Assembly: GCA_905250075.1 (NCBI GenBank)
Contig: CAJNOP010000002.1
Coordinates: 3,291,867 to 3,355,866, forward strand
DNA: 64,000 nt
Origin: Rotaria sp. Silwood1
Lineage: Eukaryota; Rotifera; Eurotatoria; Philodinida; Philodinidae
Direction of reading: 5' to 3'
Below the pieces are notes generated by a model, which was not told where the DNA came from, did no database searches, and saw nothing but the letters and a program-made list of their open reading frames with translations. A program made the position numbers and the translations under genes. Position 1 is the first letter of the stretch. Every line of letters starts with the position of its first letter. Below, in pieces: positions 1 through 13,560 of the stretch.

Positions 1-1566
1 AGTCATCGATTTTCAATAGTAATGGTTTCACAAAATCACTAGAAATCAGACGTTGTTGCAATGTTTAGTTGGCAAATTTTTTTTTTCAAATTCAATTTCT
101 AGGTACCGTTTTACAACGCTGGCTTATTGTAATCTGATCATGAATAAAGCTATTTTAATTCGGACTTTTTTAAATGCAAACATTTTATTCGAAATCTGTT
201 GCAATGAATATGTGATCAGAACGTAAAAAGATATATAAAATGCCTTTCCGTTTGAACTTTTGGAATATCCTGTAGGATGGAAATATTCAAACTTTTCATC
301 GTAAAACTATTTATGAATCACCTGGTAGGATTTTATTTCAACACTGATATTAATAATAAATTTTATCATGAGAATAACAATTCATGCAAAAATCGAATAG
401 GAAGGAAACTACGGAAAAGCGAAAGTACTGATCTATCTTGAAAGGGAAGTAAAATCATGCTTCATATTCATATACTCATTAAAAATTGCATTAAATGAGT
501 TTTCTATTTTTTTTATGAAAGAATATTTCTTCGACAATAGTAACTATTGTTAAATAACAATGAGAGCGTTTCTATGTCATTTAATCATATAAAAAATTGA
601 TTTAACATTTATTATATAATTCCAAATTATCAAATTGTAAATCTAATATATTGTCTTTCGTGTACTCGCTGTGAGAGTTCGAGTAGTCAACTGATTTATG
701 ATATTAAAATCAAGAAATAAAAATCTGATGTTTTCTTACACTTCCACTGCTTCATATATATGTTTATATATTCTATTTTTAAACGCTTTTCTTATTGTTC
801 GTAATAAAACCTCTACAAATTAAAAAATAATCATTTTATCTATTACACCTATTCACAAAAACAAAAGTTTATCATTTTATAACAGAAATGAGATATTATG
901 AATAGGTCAATAATCTTTATTTTCATTAAACAAGAAAATTAAAATCGAGAAAAAAAAACATTTATCAATAATTAAACAAGAAAAATTATAACATTTATTT
1001 CTTTTTCCGATTAATTCTGATTTAGTATATCATGCAATATATAGATTCAGTTTTTTTTTGTTGTTTATTCATTTATTAAATCAAGAGTAGATGCTGTCAA
1101 AGCTCATTACCATAGACATATATAAATGCATCCAACATTGATGTATTAATGTTTCGTATCAAACTTAATTATTCTTTCAATAGTTTGAGATCAATCTAGT
1201 TTGTTGATGTAAGCAATCATTATTTTGGTTGAAAAACTGCTAGCTTTTATTATAATTATCATTATACACAATCTGTTATGAAAAATTCAAGTATAAGTTA
1301 ATATTAACCTGATTTACTTTCTAGAATTTTCCATCATGATTATAGACTTCAATCATAGTTAATACTATTTTCATGTCTCCAGATAATTAGTATGTAACTC
1401 TCTAGTGAAACATAAAACTGTCTTGTTTTCGAATAAAAATCACATATAGCATTAGAAAAAAACGAACGAAAAGAAAAAGAAAATGTGATATATTCAAAGA
1501 ATATGTAAAATATTAATAACAACAACAAGAAGAAAACAAAAAAATATGGTAAAAGAAGGCCAGATT
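1..1566. other. AT-rich non-genic stretch
   Basis: No open reading frame with coding character and no clear repeat or RNA gene was seen. This is probably the downstream flank of the adjacent GPCR gene, which ends here on the minus strand. Confidence 0.5.
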
Positions 1567-3700
1567 TTATTGTCGTCGTCGTCTCATTCCATGTAATGAT
1601 TGAAGTTCACGTAAAGCGTTTAAATTAGGTAATTTTGTTGTCTCATGTGTACAATAACAAATTTTTTGAAAAGCACGACGAAAATGTACATTACACAATG
1701 GATATATTAATGGATTAAATGTTGAATTGAGATAACCAAGCCATATAGATGCTGTATATATAGTATCTGATACACAATGATTACACCAAGCAACAACTAA
1801 AAATAAAATAAAATATGGTAACCATGAAACAGTAAATACACCAACAAGCATTCCCAATTGTCTAGCTGCTTTAAGTTCTTTTTGTAATGAGTTGGAACGA
1901 CTTGGATTAATAAGTGTAGTAAAAAAAGAGAAACTCATTTTAGCTGTATTATCTGTGGGAGAATTAGTTGATGAATTATGCATGATTGTTCTTGTTGAAT
2001 CATTTTCTGTTACTACTGTTGTTGTTGCTAGTTTTGGAGAAGAATTTATTGGATGTAATTGACCAGATGTTGTTGTTTTTTGTCTAAATAATCAAAAAAA
2101 AGAACAAATATTTCTTTGAAATTAATTGTTGTTAATCTTCATATTTACATAGTCATATCTTCTATGGACTTTGATTTTTGTTGATCTTCTGTTGAATTAA
2201 TAAATACTTTTTCGAAATATTCATCTGAAAAACTTGATGCTATTGATGATGTTCTTGATGTTGATCGTTTAATTGGTGTTTTATTTAATGACGATGTTCT
2301 TTTTAAAATTGATGATAAATGTTTTTGTGGATGTTCATTTGAATAAACTATCATTGAATATTTCATACTGTTTGATTCGCTTAAGGAATTTTTTACTTTT
2401 GTATTATCATTATTAGATGTAGAATTACATGAATCTAGACTTTTATGATTTTCATTGTCTTTCGTAAGTTTCTTTGATGAAAATATCCTTGATAAAGGTT
2501 TTATTTGAGCAAATGAAAAATGTTTTGGTGATGATGAATAAGATTCTTTTACTGAAGTTTGTTGTACTTCCCAAAGACTTTCATTGTCATTTCCATTGTA
2601 CGGTTGACATGTTGAACAATAACATTGACCAGGTTCAATTATTGATGTTGTATTATTATTAATAGCATTAGAAATGGAATGATAGTCTGGAATAGATGAA
2701 TCCAATGGATTAGTAACAATTGTTGGTGGTAATAATGGCCTAGAAGTATTATTCGATTTGAAATTATTTTGATTTTCATCACGTAATGATGGTATTTTAT
2801 AAGCGCGATCTAATTTCATTTGTTGTTGTGTTGTTGATGATAATCGCCGACCATATTCCATTTGAGAACGTGAACGTATAGCAATCATTATACGACATGA
2901 TACAATAATCATAGTTAGTAATGGAAAATAAAAATTAACTAAAGCTGTCAATGTTTTAAATGTTTTATTCGAACGAAATGACGTGTCACATTCATTGCTT
3001 TTAATTATATCACCATGGTGTGGAGCAATATATGACCAAAATACAACAGCCGGAGCCCATAATGATGCTATAAACCAAACAAGTAGAATAAATACTGTCG
3101 CTCGTCGACGTGTACGTTTTCGTAGATAACGTAATGGATACACAACAGCCCAATAACGATCAAGACTGAGCAAAACAAGATTAAATATACTGGCCGTACT
3201 ATGAAAACAAGAGTAAGAAACAATAAGTTATATCTGAAGGAATTCGAATGTTTTCATTCATACAAAAATTTCCTCTTTCTTTTAGTTGAATTTGTATAAT
3301 TCTTATTTCTTTAAAATTATTTATGTGGCTATAGGAATACATTTCTATAGATATTTTTTTCACTATACCTGGCAACATAATCAATGGATAACCACATTTT
3401 ACATATAACAGATGAAAATGGCCATCGACCAGCAATAATATGAGCTGCACTTAGAGGCATAACAAATAGACCAACAGCTAAATCAGCTAATGCTAAACTG
3501 AGAATAAATAAATTTGATACTGTTCGTAAATTTTTTTCGGTTTGTATAGCATATAGTACTAAAATATTTCCACAAACAGTAAATATTGATAAACTAGAAA
3601 GGAAACAACCAAGTGTTATTTTGTGAAATAATTTTTCGACAAATATTGCCGATGTATTTGCATCTGTCAATGAACTTCGAACGCTATCATTCATGCTCAT
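1567..3700 (-). CDS. Histamine H1-like biogenic amine GPCR
   Basis: Class A G-protein-coupled receptor, 632 aa, predicted plasma-membrane receptor for a biogenic amine. Three exons fit in phase: 3700..3369, 3198..2149 and 2083..1567. TM1-TM3 lie at about residues 30-125. The amine-binding Asp of TM3 is at about D107 in SIDYVASTAS, the DRY motif at about 124-126 (SLDRYW), and PLRYLRKRTRRRA follows. A long low-complexity third intracellular loop of roughly 300 residues precedes TM6 (FTVSWLPYF). TM7 reads IWLGYLNSTFNPLIYPLCN with the NPxxY motif. The TM3 and TM7 wording resembles vertebrate histamine H1 receptors more than the muscarinic or adrenergic receptors I recall. The ligand is inferred, and octopamine/tyramine or an orphan amine receptor remain possible. 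The start is the first ATG after an in-frame stop; a second Met lies two codons later. Confidence 0.9.
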
Positions 3701-6700
3701 TTATGAATAATTGTTTCTTGTGTTGTTATCATTCAGATATCTGAATGAGTTATAAGAATAAAAATAATAATATGAAAGTTAATATTTAATTATGTTTATC
3801 TATAAACCAACATTGATAAAAGATTCATATGAATATACTAAAATAAAAATAAAATAAAAGGAATTAGAAGTGAAATAATGACGAAATTTTTCTCATTCTT
3901 TCTTATCATTTCGATAATAATAACTCATCAACATAAGAAATACCAACTATCCAAACAAATGTCGATAATTAGCTGATTTTCTCATTTCATTTCGTCTGAT
4001 ATATATGTTATATTCATGCCAGCATGTATCTCAGGAAGAGAGACAGGAAAGTAGTTTCTTGCTTGCTCACTCCTTGTGAAATACATTAAGAAAAGGATCA
4101 TTCATCGAAGTAACAGGTGGCAAAATGAAATATATCTGTTGAAAATATAAGTAACAGCATAAGAGTACTAAAACAAGAAACAACATTACATGTTATTCTC
4201 AAAAAAAAAAGAAAAGAAAGAAAAGAGAATAAGTTTAGTACGACAAGATAGGTCCGGACGAAACCAATAGTCTGTCTCAGCTTCATCATCGTCATGATCA
4301 TGATCATCATCATTCTATTGTTTTTCATTTTTTTTTGATACCAGTATGTCGTCATTGTGTCATCTAGAAGATGACATTAGAATGAAAGCTATCAACAAAG
4401 AGATGGAAAAACAATGACAGCGAAGAACTACAAATGTAACTGATCGTAAATAAGTATAAGAAAAGATTTGACGCTAGAGAATAAGAACATACGTTGACAA
4501 GCTCTATACCACGCTCTTTTTTTCTCATTTCCGAAGTCACTTGACATTTTGGTTCATTTGGTTTTTGTTTCAAAAATCGCATTTATATATCTACGTCAGG
4601 GTTGAAATTGTATTTTAGTCAAATGCTAATTTAGTCCAGACGAAATTAAAATTCGTACTAGTTATTAAATGATCATATCAAAGATAATTAAAGTTTCAAT
4701 GGACAATAAGTTTGTCTTTTCCATATCGCAAATTCTCATTTTTATCAAACATCAGTATACCATTAGTTTGTCAATATGATAAATTATAAAAAAAAAATTG
4801 TACTGACAACATTTCCTGGATTTAAAATGAGCCGGTTCAGCAAAATTAAGATAAATTGTTATCAATAGTTTAAGACGTATTACAAGGAAAAGAAGTATGT
4901 ATGTGTATGTTTGTGGATCAGCAAATAGATACACAAGTGACCCTAATGGGAGAATGTCATAAAATAATGTTCATGCAAAAAAAAAAGTAGAAGTTTTTAT
5001 GTTCAACCATATGTTCTTCTAAACTAGAATCATGTTAGAATAAGGGTCAATAGGTTAAAATTATATGAACTATAACCTATTCGATAATAATGATATATTG
5101 TGAAAAGAAACAACTGTTGTCAACTTGATCAAGATATTTTCTAGTTTATTTCTAATTTCATTCGCACAAAACAAGAATTTTAATTTTGTCTAGAAGAATC
5201 CAGTATTTGACATTAATATATCTATATAGAAAAAACAAAAAAAGAAAAATTAAGAATAAAGTAATAACTGTCGAAATAAATAGACAGATAAAATAATAAA
5301 TGATAATCTATTTTGGAAAATTTGTTTTTTTCTTTTCAATAATTTGTAAAGTATTTAATAACTAATGAAATTAAATTATTCGGTTAGATGATTAAAGAAG
5401 AACATAATATTGACTTCATTTTTCTTTCTTCTTCACTAAAATCAACCTTATTAATATTTTAATTTTTCTAAGTGTTACCTTATTGCAAAGAAAGAAAGAA
5501 AGAAAGAAAGAATTTCTTTTATCGGATTGTGTAATTTGTATGATTATTATATAAAATAAATATCAAAGAAATTTTTATAAGTATTGACGAACTAACTTTA
5601 GACTTGACAAACAAAAAAGAAATATAAAATATGCATAATAGGAATACGCAAATAATAAACAAGTATTGAAGAAAGTAAAATTACTTACATTTTCCAAATG
5701 CATTCATGCAATAAGTGTATACTTGATTTAGTTTTTCCGCTTCGTTAGTTTAGGCATGTATGCGGACTAAAATATAGTATTATATATAGCAATTTCAAAG
5801 GTTTCTTATTTAATATATTATCTAAACTGATAAATAAATTCTCAACATTTAACTACTAATGGAAACGGAATTCTTTTCGCTTAGGCGATTTTACTTTCGT
5901 ATATTTACTCTGTGATACGAACACATGAAAAATGCTGTTATATAAAAATAATCCAGAGAAAAATTCTCCATATGGTGCATGCCCATACATGAATAACTCT
6001 AAAAAATAACACCCTATTCTAATGCATGAATATTTGTATGCTAAATATGCGTCACTATCATGTCTTTGCGATCAATCATGCAAAAGTTAGAGTGAAAACA
6101 ATCATGAAAATAGCAAGTGATTACTAACTAAGAAAATATGTCTACTGTTGCATTTATTTTTATTGATAAGATATTGTGTTAAACTTGACTTTGTTTTTGC
6201 AAAATAATTCAATTTTTTTTTTAGATAATATAATTCATGAACAGAGTTTTATATACATGTCTCACTATATCAGAGAACGAAACAATCTAAATAATATATC
6301 ATCATTATTATTTTCTGGAATAATTTTTATAAAATGACGTTAAGATACTTAAGAATTTATTTCCTGTTGAAAAAATAAAAATGTAAGCAGCTCTTTTTTG
6401 TCTGATGTTAATTGTAAAAGTCTTTGAAATGTTTTCTGTCTGAAAATGTCTCGGTTTTATGCAGTGTGTGAGTAGACATACAATGACCTTGTCTTGAACG
6501 AAGAACAAATAAATATTTCAAATACCTGGTAATATAAAAACTATCGAGAGCAACATAAGAAAACGAAAGAATTGAAAGGCAAAATTACCGTATGCAGAAA
6601 TTATCATGATAATGTAAATAAAAAAAAGGAAAAAAGTAGAGAAAACAGAAATCAAAAAAAAATGACGTACTTATTTTTCATGACGTGACGGAAAGGACAA

Positions 6701-9700
6701 TATGACAAGCAGCATTAAAAAAGTGTTCTCTTCTATTAGTAAAAAAAAGTTAAAGTAAAAGGGATATTGTACACATTCGAAATACTTGTTGATATGTGAA
6801 TCATTATATCTACATGTCTCAATAATTATTGATTTCATCCAAGAATCTAACTTCCACAACCACTTTTCAATCATCATCATCATCTGATAGTTGTAGCGAA
6901 ATCGTGTGTGTTCTGTTTCTTATTTTGTTCATTAATCATCAGTAAAATAGTCATCTTAACAGCATCGTCTTCTTTGTTTTTTCTTCTTATCGCTGTATGC
7001 ATTTCATGCAATTTGTTACTAGTAAACCATAATGATCACTGAATGACGATATACTACAAATAAAGACAGTGTATAGATGCGTACATCTTTAATCGCATTA
7101 GAATGCACGAAGAGCAAAAAGGCAAATCTGTTAAGAAAATAAAGGAAAAAAGTTCTATATGAACTGATCGAGTAGAGAGACGTTAGATGCTATTTTTATA
7201 GAAAGTGATAGAATCATTTTGATGAAATTAAGTGATAAACGACATGAACTAAGGATTCTGAAGAAGAGAAAATGAATGATTTTTTACGGCCATGGGATTA
7301 TAAGATTTTGTCTATTTTTTTTCTCTAGAAATTACAAACATGAACACAGACAAAACTTTGCTTATCAATGATCATATTGATAGCGATGTCTTATGTGCAA
7401 AAGAAAATACAGTCATCATCATGTTTTTTTTGTCTTTCTCTCTATTTTCTTCAAATCTACAACATAATAAGTCATATTCAAACGATCTTTTCTTTTCATC
7501 CCTAATATAATCAATCATTGAAAAACTTGTTATTAATAGATTTACATCTTACTATATCAAATAAATGACAAAATAATACCCTTTTGTTATATTATAAACG
7601 AAAAAAATATTTGAACGAAACATAGTAATAAATAATAATTAAATGCTTGTTATCTGTCATTATTAATGTTCTCAATAGTTTTTCGTTTTGATAAAAATTA
7701 ATAAACAAAATTTTTACGATTATTCTTTCTAGGACTTTTATTCTCTTGTTCGTTTAGGTGAGTAAAAGATGAGAAAAAAATCATAGCTCCTGTTTGTTTT
7801 ATTCTAGTTGTGACTGTATATCCTTGCCTCATTTTTCTCTAACGTTCTTGTACATGACTATTAGAGATTTGTCTCAAATTCATAGCTATATTCTGAACAT
7901 AATGAAGGGGTGCCATTTTATTTACTACGTTAAATCAGTCTCTGCACAAAAAGAAAAGACCATTTAAGATTAATAAGGAGCTGATGAAGCATTGATTTTC
8001 CGTGTACGAAGATTTTTGGAGAGACATGGCTAGACTTGACAGTTCTGTATGATGAACGTTTAAAGTGCTCTAAAGTGCAAAAGAAAAATGTTGCTGATTA
8101 TTAATTTGCTCCAATCACATATACTAGTCATTGGGAGTGTCTTAGAGCACTCTTTAATTGGTTAATTGTTTGTATTCAGTGTAATTTTAAATAGTACTAG
8201 TCGTACAAAAAAAGCTATTTATAGACAAGTAAACAAGGTCAAGGTTCTATCATTTAGTTGATTGAATTATACAATCAAGTGATCAATGTTTACACATCAA
8301 TATACATTCGATTATACTATTTAATAGTATTGAACTCAGAACTTGTTCTAGTTTTTTTATTACGAAGTTTCTATTGTATGATGCTAAATAGATGAGAAAA
8401 GATTGAATAAGCTATATAGAGACAGGATTTACTTTTTTTGAGTAATTTCTTCTGACAAATTTGAACCCGAGGCGATGAAATATTTTTAAACGAAGAGAAA
8501 CTCAACAGATGTTTATTTGTTATTCAACATAATACGTTTTTTACATATTACTTTAGCGTAGGGCTGAGCGAAGTTCACGTAATGAAACATTTCAGACTAT
8601 TTAGTTCTGCGAGAGTTTTTAACTTTTTTTTTTCTTATAATCTATTCGAAAATTGATCTAGTGGATCATTTCGGTAACATTCATTGATTATAATCTGAAA
8701 TATTGACAGCAACACTATGCTTGAAAGAAAGTACTTCCAATCTAATCAAATATGTAATAATGTAACATCATTTTTCAATGCATGAAGAATCATATCATTA
8801 TCTTCTAATGTCTTAATAGATTCACGATGTCGAATAGATCCACTGAAAATGTAGGGAAGCATATAGATAAATCTTTTTCAGAGTCTATTTAATTATTATT
8901 TTTTCTGTAGTTTTAATTATTGGAATTGTTTTTTTCAAGGTTAATGCATGAGTAATAATATCATGACAGAGAAGACAAGTGCTCGAATACAAATAATTCT
9001 GCTTTTTGAATACATAATTCTACGATTGGCTTAATTTACATACCACTCTGTTGAAATAAAGTAAAACATGACGACATAAATATCAGACTTAACTATCATT
9101 CCAATTTTTGCAGTTTTTCTGCGCTACAATGTATTATTAAATACATGTGAAATAAGTTTCAAACGTTGCACTTAAATGAGGTTTATCAAGTCAGATAATG
9201 CCAGATTCGATAGTTATCAAAGATGAAAACTATAATTCCGGTGACGGTAACAAGGAGACTTATTCAAGCGTTAAATTGCTTTTCGATCTGGATGATATTT
9301 GTTTAATGAGTATCAATGATAGGTTTCCGAGCTTCCGCTCTCGCGATATTGAAATTTTACTAATTTTTTTCAACACAAAGCTCTAGTCACCTGAATAATT
9401 GACTTTCGAATTTTAACTTTAAATTTTGCAGGAGTCAAGTTGTTTTAATGAAATTATTGATTGGACAATTCGTAATTTTTCTGACATCTCCTATTCTAAG
9501 GTATTCAATATTCAAAATTCTTTCATCTGTAAAAGTAAATTGACATTTCCAGAAAGGAAATAATAGGAAAGATAAAACTTGCACAATGAACTAAGGTCAT
9601 TAGGAACTTTGTTCATGTAAAATTTGAAATCGAAACTTTTATGTGGCCTGAGAGGAATACGACTTTTTCTTGAAAAATTCGGTAAAATTTCGAATTCTTA

Positions 9701-9905
9701 AAAACGAAGATCTGGAAAATCAAATTATTCTAGACTTTTTTATTAATCACTAATATTCATCAAATGAATATTGACTAGATCGAAAAATGATTGAACATCT
9801 GGAGAGGTTTCCTCGTAAGCCCCCATACTGCCGAATTCTGATTATGCTCAAACCTTACCAGCTTACACACGTTTTGCCGCCCATGTTGTGAGCTAAGCTA
9901 CTTAA
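3701..9905. other. Long gene-poor AT-rich interval
   Basis: About 6.2 kb with only short, low-complexity open frames, none with convincing protein character or splice context. It contains a tetranucleotide AAAG run near 5487 and numerous poly-A/T tracts. No tRNA or rRNA was recognised. Confidence 0.5.
5487..5512. repeat. (AAAG)n microsatellite
   Basis: About six uninterrupted AAAG units in the gene-poor interval downstream of the amine receptor. Confidence 0.85.
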
Positions 9906-10272
9906 CCCATGTAAAAAAAAGGTTATAAGAAAAAGTTAAAAATCAGAGTAAAAATCGATTATAATGGCACTATTATAATCTGATTTTAATCAGATTTCCC
10001 AGCCTTAAAAGACAAATTTTATTTGATTTAACCCTCTTTAATCTATTTTAAGCGGTTAAAAAAACTTTAATCAATTAAAATCGATTTTTCATAATAAATT
10101 ATAATTGATTTAATTTTAATAATCAATTAAAATAGATTAAAAAAGATTAAATCAAATAAAACCTGTCTTTTAAGGCTGACAAACCTGATTAAAATCAGAT
10201 TATAATAGTGCCATTATAATCGATTTTTAATCTGATTTTTAACCTTTTCCTATAACTTTTTTTTTACATGGG
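9906..10272. repeat. 367-bp near-perfect palindrome (foldback/MITE-like)
   Basis: The two halves are reverse complements of each other almost throughout. The left end CCCATGTAAAAAAAAGGTTA is mirrored by a right end finishing TTTTTTTTACATGGG. The inner halves share AATCGATTATAATGGCACTA and AAAGACAAATTTTATTTGAT-type segments in opposite orientation. The near absence of a spacer means transcripts would form a long hairpin. No open frame was seen and no clear target-site duplication could be assigned. It is most likely a non-autonomous foldback or MITE. Confidence 0.85.
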
Positions 10273-12754
10273 AATTTATATGCCGAACAAACCCTAACTT
10301 TAAATTACCAGAATTTAAACTTTTGAAACTAAATTAAATTCATGTAATTCAAATTTTTTCTTAAATACAAATCATCAGAATTTATATTAAAAATGGAATC
10401 ATAATACTTACCAAATATTTTAATTCATTTCACATTAGATTATCTTTTGATTAGTTCTAAAATGAAATAAATTATGAAATAGGTTATTTTTCAGTCCTAA
10501 TTTGGACATAAAGGAGATATTTTTGTGTGTTCGTCTACTATTTTTCTTTTTGTTTCCGTATACTTTGGTATTTGAATCATACAAAAGTTCGGGAGCTTCC
10601 CTCCTTCAAGAAGTATACAAATGCATTTCGAGTGATGAAGTAGCGAAATCACGAAGACTTAAAGAAGTATCATGAGATAGATTATAAGATCAATGCACAA
10701 AACATGCTCTCTACTTGATACTTCATAACTCGATTTGTGAGTCTTTTTTTATTGTCATTCTGCTGCGAAAAGCAATTAGTAAGAGAAATGGCAATCTATA
10801 TTGAATTAAGTATAATATCTCTTGCTGCTTTCTGATATTGTAGCGTAATAATCCATCCTCAACAACCAACCATAAGAAGATAAGCACGCATTTATAAGAT
10901 ATTGTATGAGAAGCTTAAAGTGTTTATTACTCGTGCACATAATAGGGAACGATAATGCATTTATTCTTTGCCACAATGGTTATTTTTCGTCATTGCAAAA
11001 TAAAGAGATTGAAATTCTATTTTAGAATGCATCTAATTACAGTTGATGCCATTTTCTAGAAAATGAATTAATGATAAATAGCCTATAAAATGGTTGATAT
11101 AGGTTTTGGCTATTATTGAAACTATTTCAAAATATTCAAATCGTATGTCTTTGAATATTTTTTTTAATGATCTACGAAATATAAGGGTGTTAATCTGCTC
11201 TCTTGACTGTCTACACTAATATCAATCTATGATAACGTCACGATCTGTCATCAGAATATTCGTCATGATGTGGAAGATTGCCTGGTCAAATATTCGAATC
11301 CATCGTTTGTATTCGTTTTGTAATCATTTTCTTGTTTTATCGACTAGTCTAGACAGAAGATAATTTGGTTTAAGTACTTATTTATTAATGTTAAAATTAA
11401 ATTAAATGCTTTGGTTTTATTTTTCATTAGAATTATTTCATGGAAATATGTTATCATTGAATTAGAATTATTCTAAAATTTCATATATATATATATATTC
11501 TATTTGCGGAAAGGTCTAAGAGAGTTCAAACTCAAAAATTCTCGAAATACAATGAAATTACTCTATGTTATGGAGAACTTTTGAGTAAGAACTGTTCAGG
11601 AACTACCTACAAGTAGCTTATATACTAGAATTAAAAATGATACTTATTCAATACTACCACCATCACATTAATTATTTCAATCTAAAACAATACCAAAGTT
11701 GTAAAGTAAATTTTAATGCCAATGCTTTAATAATAGTATTTTGTTATATAAATGCTAATATGATACGCTTACTAAGTTGTGACTAGTCTGGATGTGGTCT
11801 CAGAAGGTTTTCTTGTAGGCGAGAAATTATAATTGGTACACAAGACATGTTTCAGACTAGACATAATGATTACTTCAAATATTTTAAACCAATTACGTTA
11901 ATCATCTACACTTACTTTTTGATTATGCGTTGTATACTAGGTTTTAATATTCACATTTAAATATATATAATGGTATTGTAACTATTATTTAAATAAATTA
12001 AACAAGACTTTGACATATTATAAAGTAACATAATAGAACTTGTTTTGTTCTATTAGCCAAAGTCTAACTTGTCATGTATATACATAGAAGTAATGAAGTA
12101 ATCTATCTAGCGAAGATGTATAGATAAATAAATGGACAATCACTGTTCTGAGATAAGCAACAACAGATGGCCGTAATCATCTTTTCCGCAATTTACTTAT
12201 GTATCACTGATAGGTGTCGGATGTTGTCTTCGAAGAATTGACATCGGCTAATATGTAAAATGACATACGAATCTCAATTAGCTTCCATAATAAAAACAAA
12301 CATCATTAACGTAATATTGTTAGGTCGCTAAAGCTACATCGTCAACCAGTAAATAATACAAGATAAATGCATTTGTATCATACACGATTTATTTGTAGCA
12401 TATCTAGGTTATATCTAGAATAGCGATCATGCTTGATGGGAAACTAATTATCGGATCATCAAATTTCAACGACGAGAAAAATCTCATAAAAATACCACAT
12501 GGAGTAAGAATGGAAAATAGAGTCCAATGTTCTAATTCTGTCGAAAAAAAAACCATGCTTAGTATTTCTCTGATAATTAAAGTTATATGCATCGCAGAGA
12601 AGTGGTTTTTTTTTTCTTTTCGGATGATAGCAAACATTTCTCTATTTGATTGATATAAAGTTAATTAATTAATCACTTAGAAGAATAGTGATAATAGATA
12701 TGGGAATCGAATTTGATGGAATTTTAGTATATTTATAATTTTACCGAATGTATA
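10273..12754. other. Gene-poor AT-rich interval
   Basis: No convincing gene. A short imperfect stem-loop sits at about 11995-12078, and a TA run at about 11485-11500. Open frames around 12404-12653 overlap on both strands and look like chance frames. Confidence 0.45.
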
Positions 12755-13560
12755 TCAAATACATCGGTCTATTAAAGATAAGATTGGTGATATAACCTCG
12801 ACTAAAACAGATCATCATCATTCTTTAATCATCTGAAAGCTCTTTTCAAGAGCTAGATACTTGTATGAGATAAGCAGAAATAGACCTTGTTTGGTTGTAT
12901 TTATTATAGAATCTTTTTCTTCCTAAGAAAACAGCATATAGAAACATAATCATATCTCAATTCTTACCAAATTTTATGCTAAAATTCTGAAATTGATTCC
13001 AAGCGGTTTCTAGAAATTTTTCAACTAGTAACTTTTTACTATCTGCATATCAAGTTGTAGTCTGATTAAGCTTGGTTAAACCCAATTCAAAAATCTTTTT
13101 AGTTTCAAGTTTAATAAAATTACAGTAATATTTGATTATAAGGTAAGAGTGTAGCAAGGCTTTATATGCCAAAGTATGTCATGTATGAACTTAATTATTA
13201 GAATCAGCATATGACTTTTTTAACATCTATTTAAATCAGACTACTATCGAAATGATTGATTAGCAAATCAAACAGTTGCTTGTCTGAAAATTTCTAGAGA
13301 GCATCGCAGAATTGATTTTAGAATTTTAGTAAAAACTTTACTAAGAATTGAAACGCTATTGTGTTTCTACATGCTGTTTTCTAAGGTAAAAAAGGATATA
13401 ATGATAGATTTAATCAGAAGAAGGAACAAAGAAGATCCATTTGTGCTTATCTCATATAAGTATGTAGCTTTTGAATAGAGTTTTCAGATGACATAAGAAT
13501 GAGGTTGATCTGTTTTAATCGAAGTAACATCCTCAAGTTTATCTTGGATAGCTTAGTATA
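12755..13560. repeat. ~0.8-kb foldback with diverged inverted arms
   Basis: The left arm (about 12755-13080) reappears as a diverged reverse complement in the right arm (about 13215-13560), leaving a central loop of roughly 130 bp. Shared blocks include AAAACAGATCA, GAGATAAGCA, AGAAAACAGCAT and TCTAGAAATTTTT in mirrored order. The arms differ by many substitutions and small indels, so the structure is old. Nothing coding was seen. Confidence 0.75.

Noticed and set aside
4098..4582. Two minus-strand frames of 72-85 codons
   Set aside because: Low complexity (Met-rich repeats from ATC/ATG runs and Phe/Leu runs), no splice continuity with the receptor gene.
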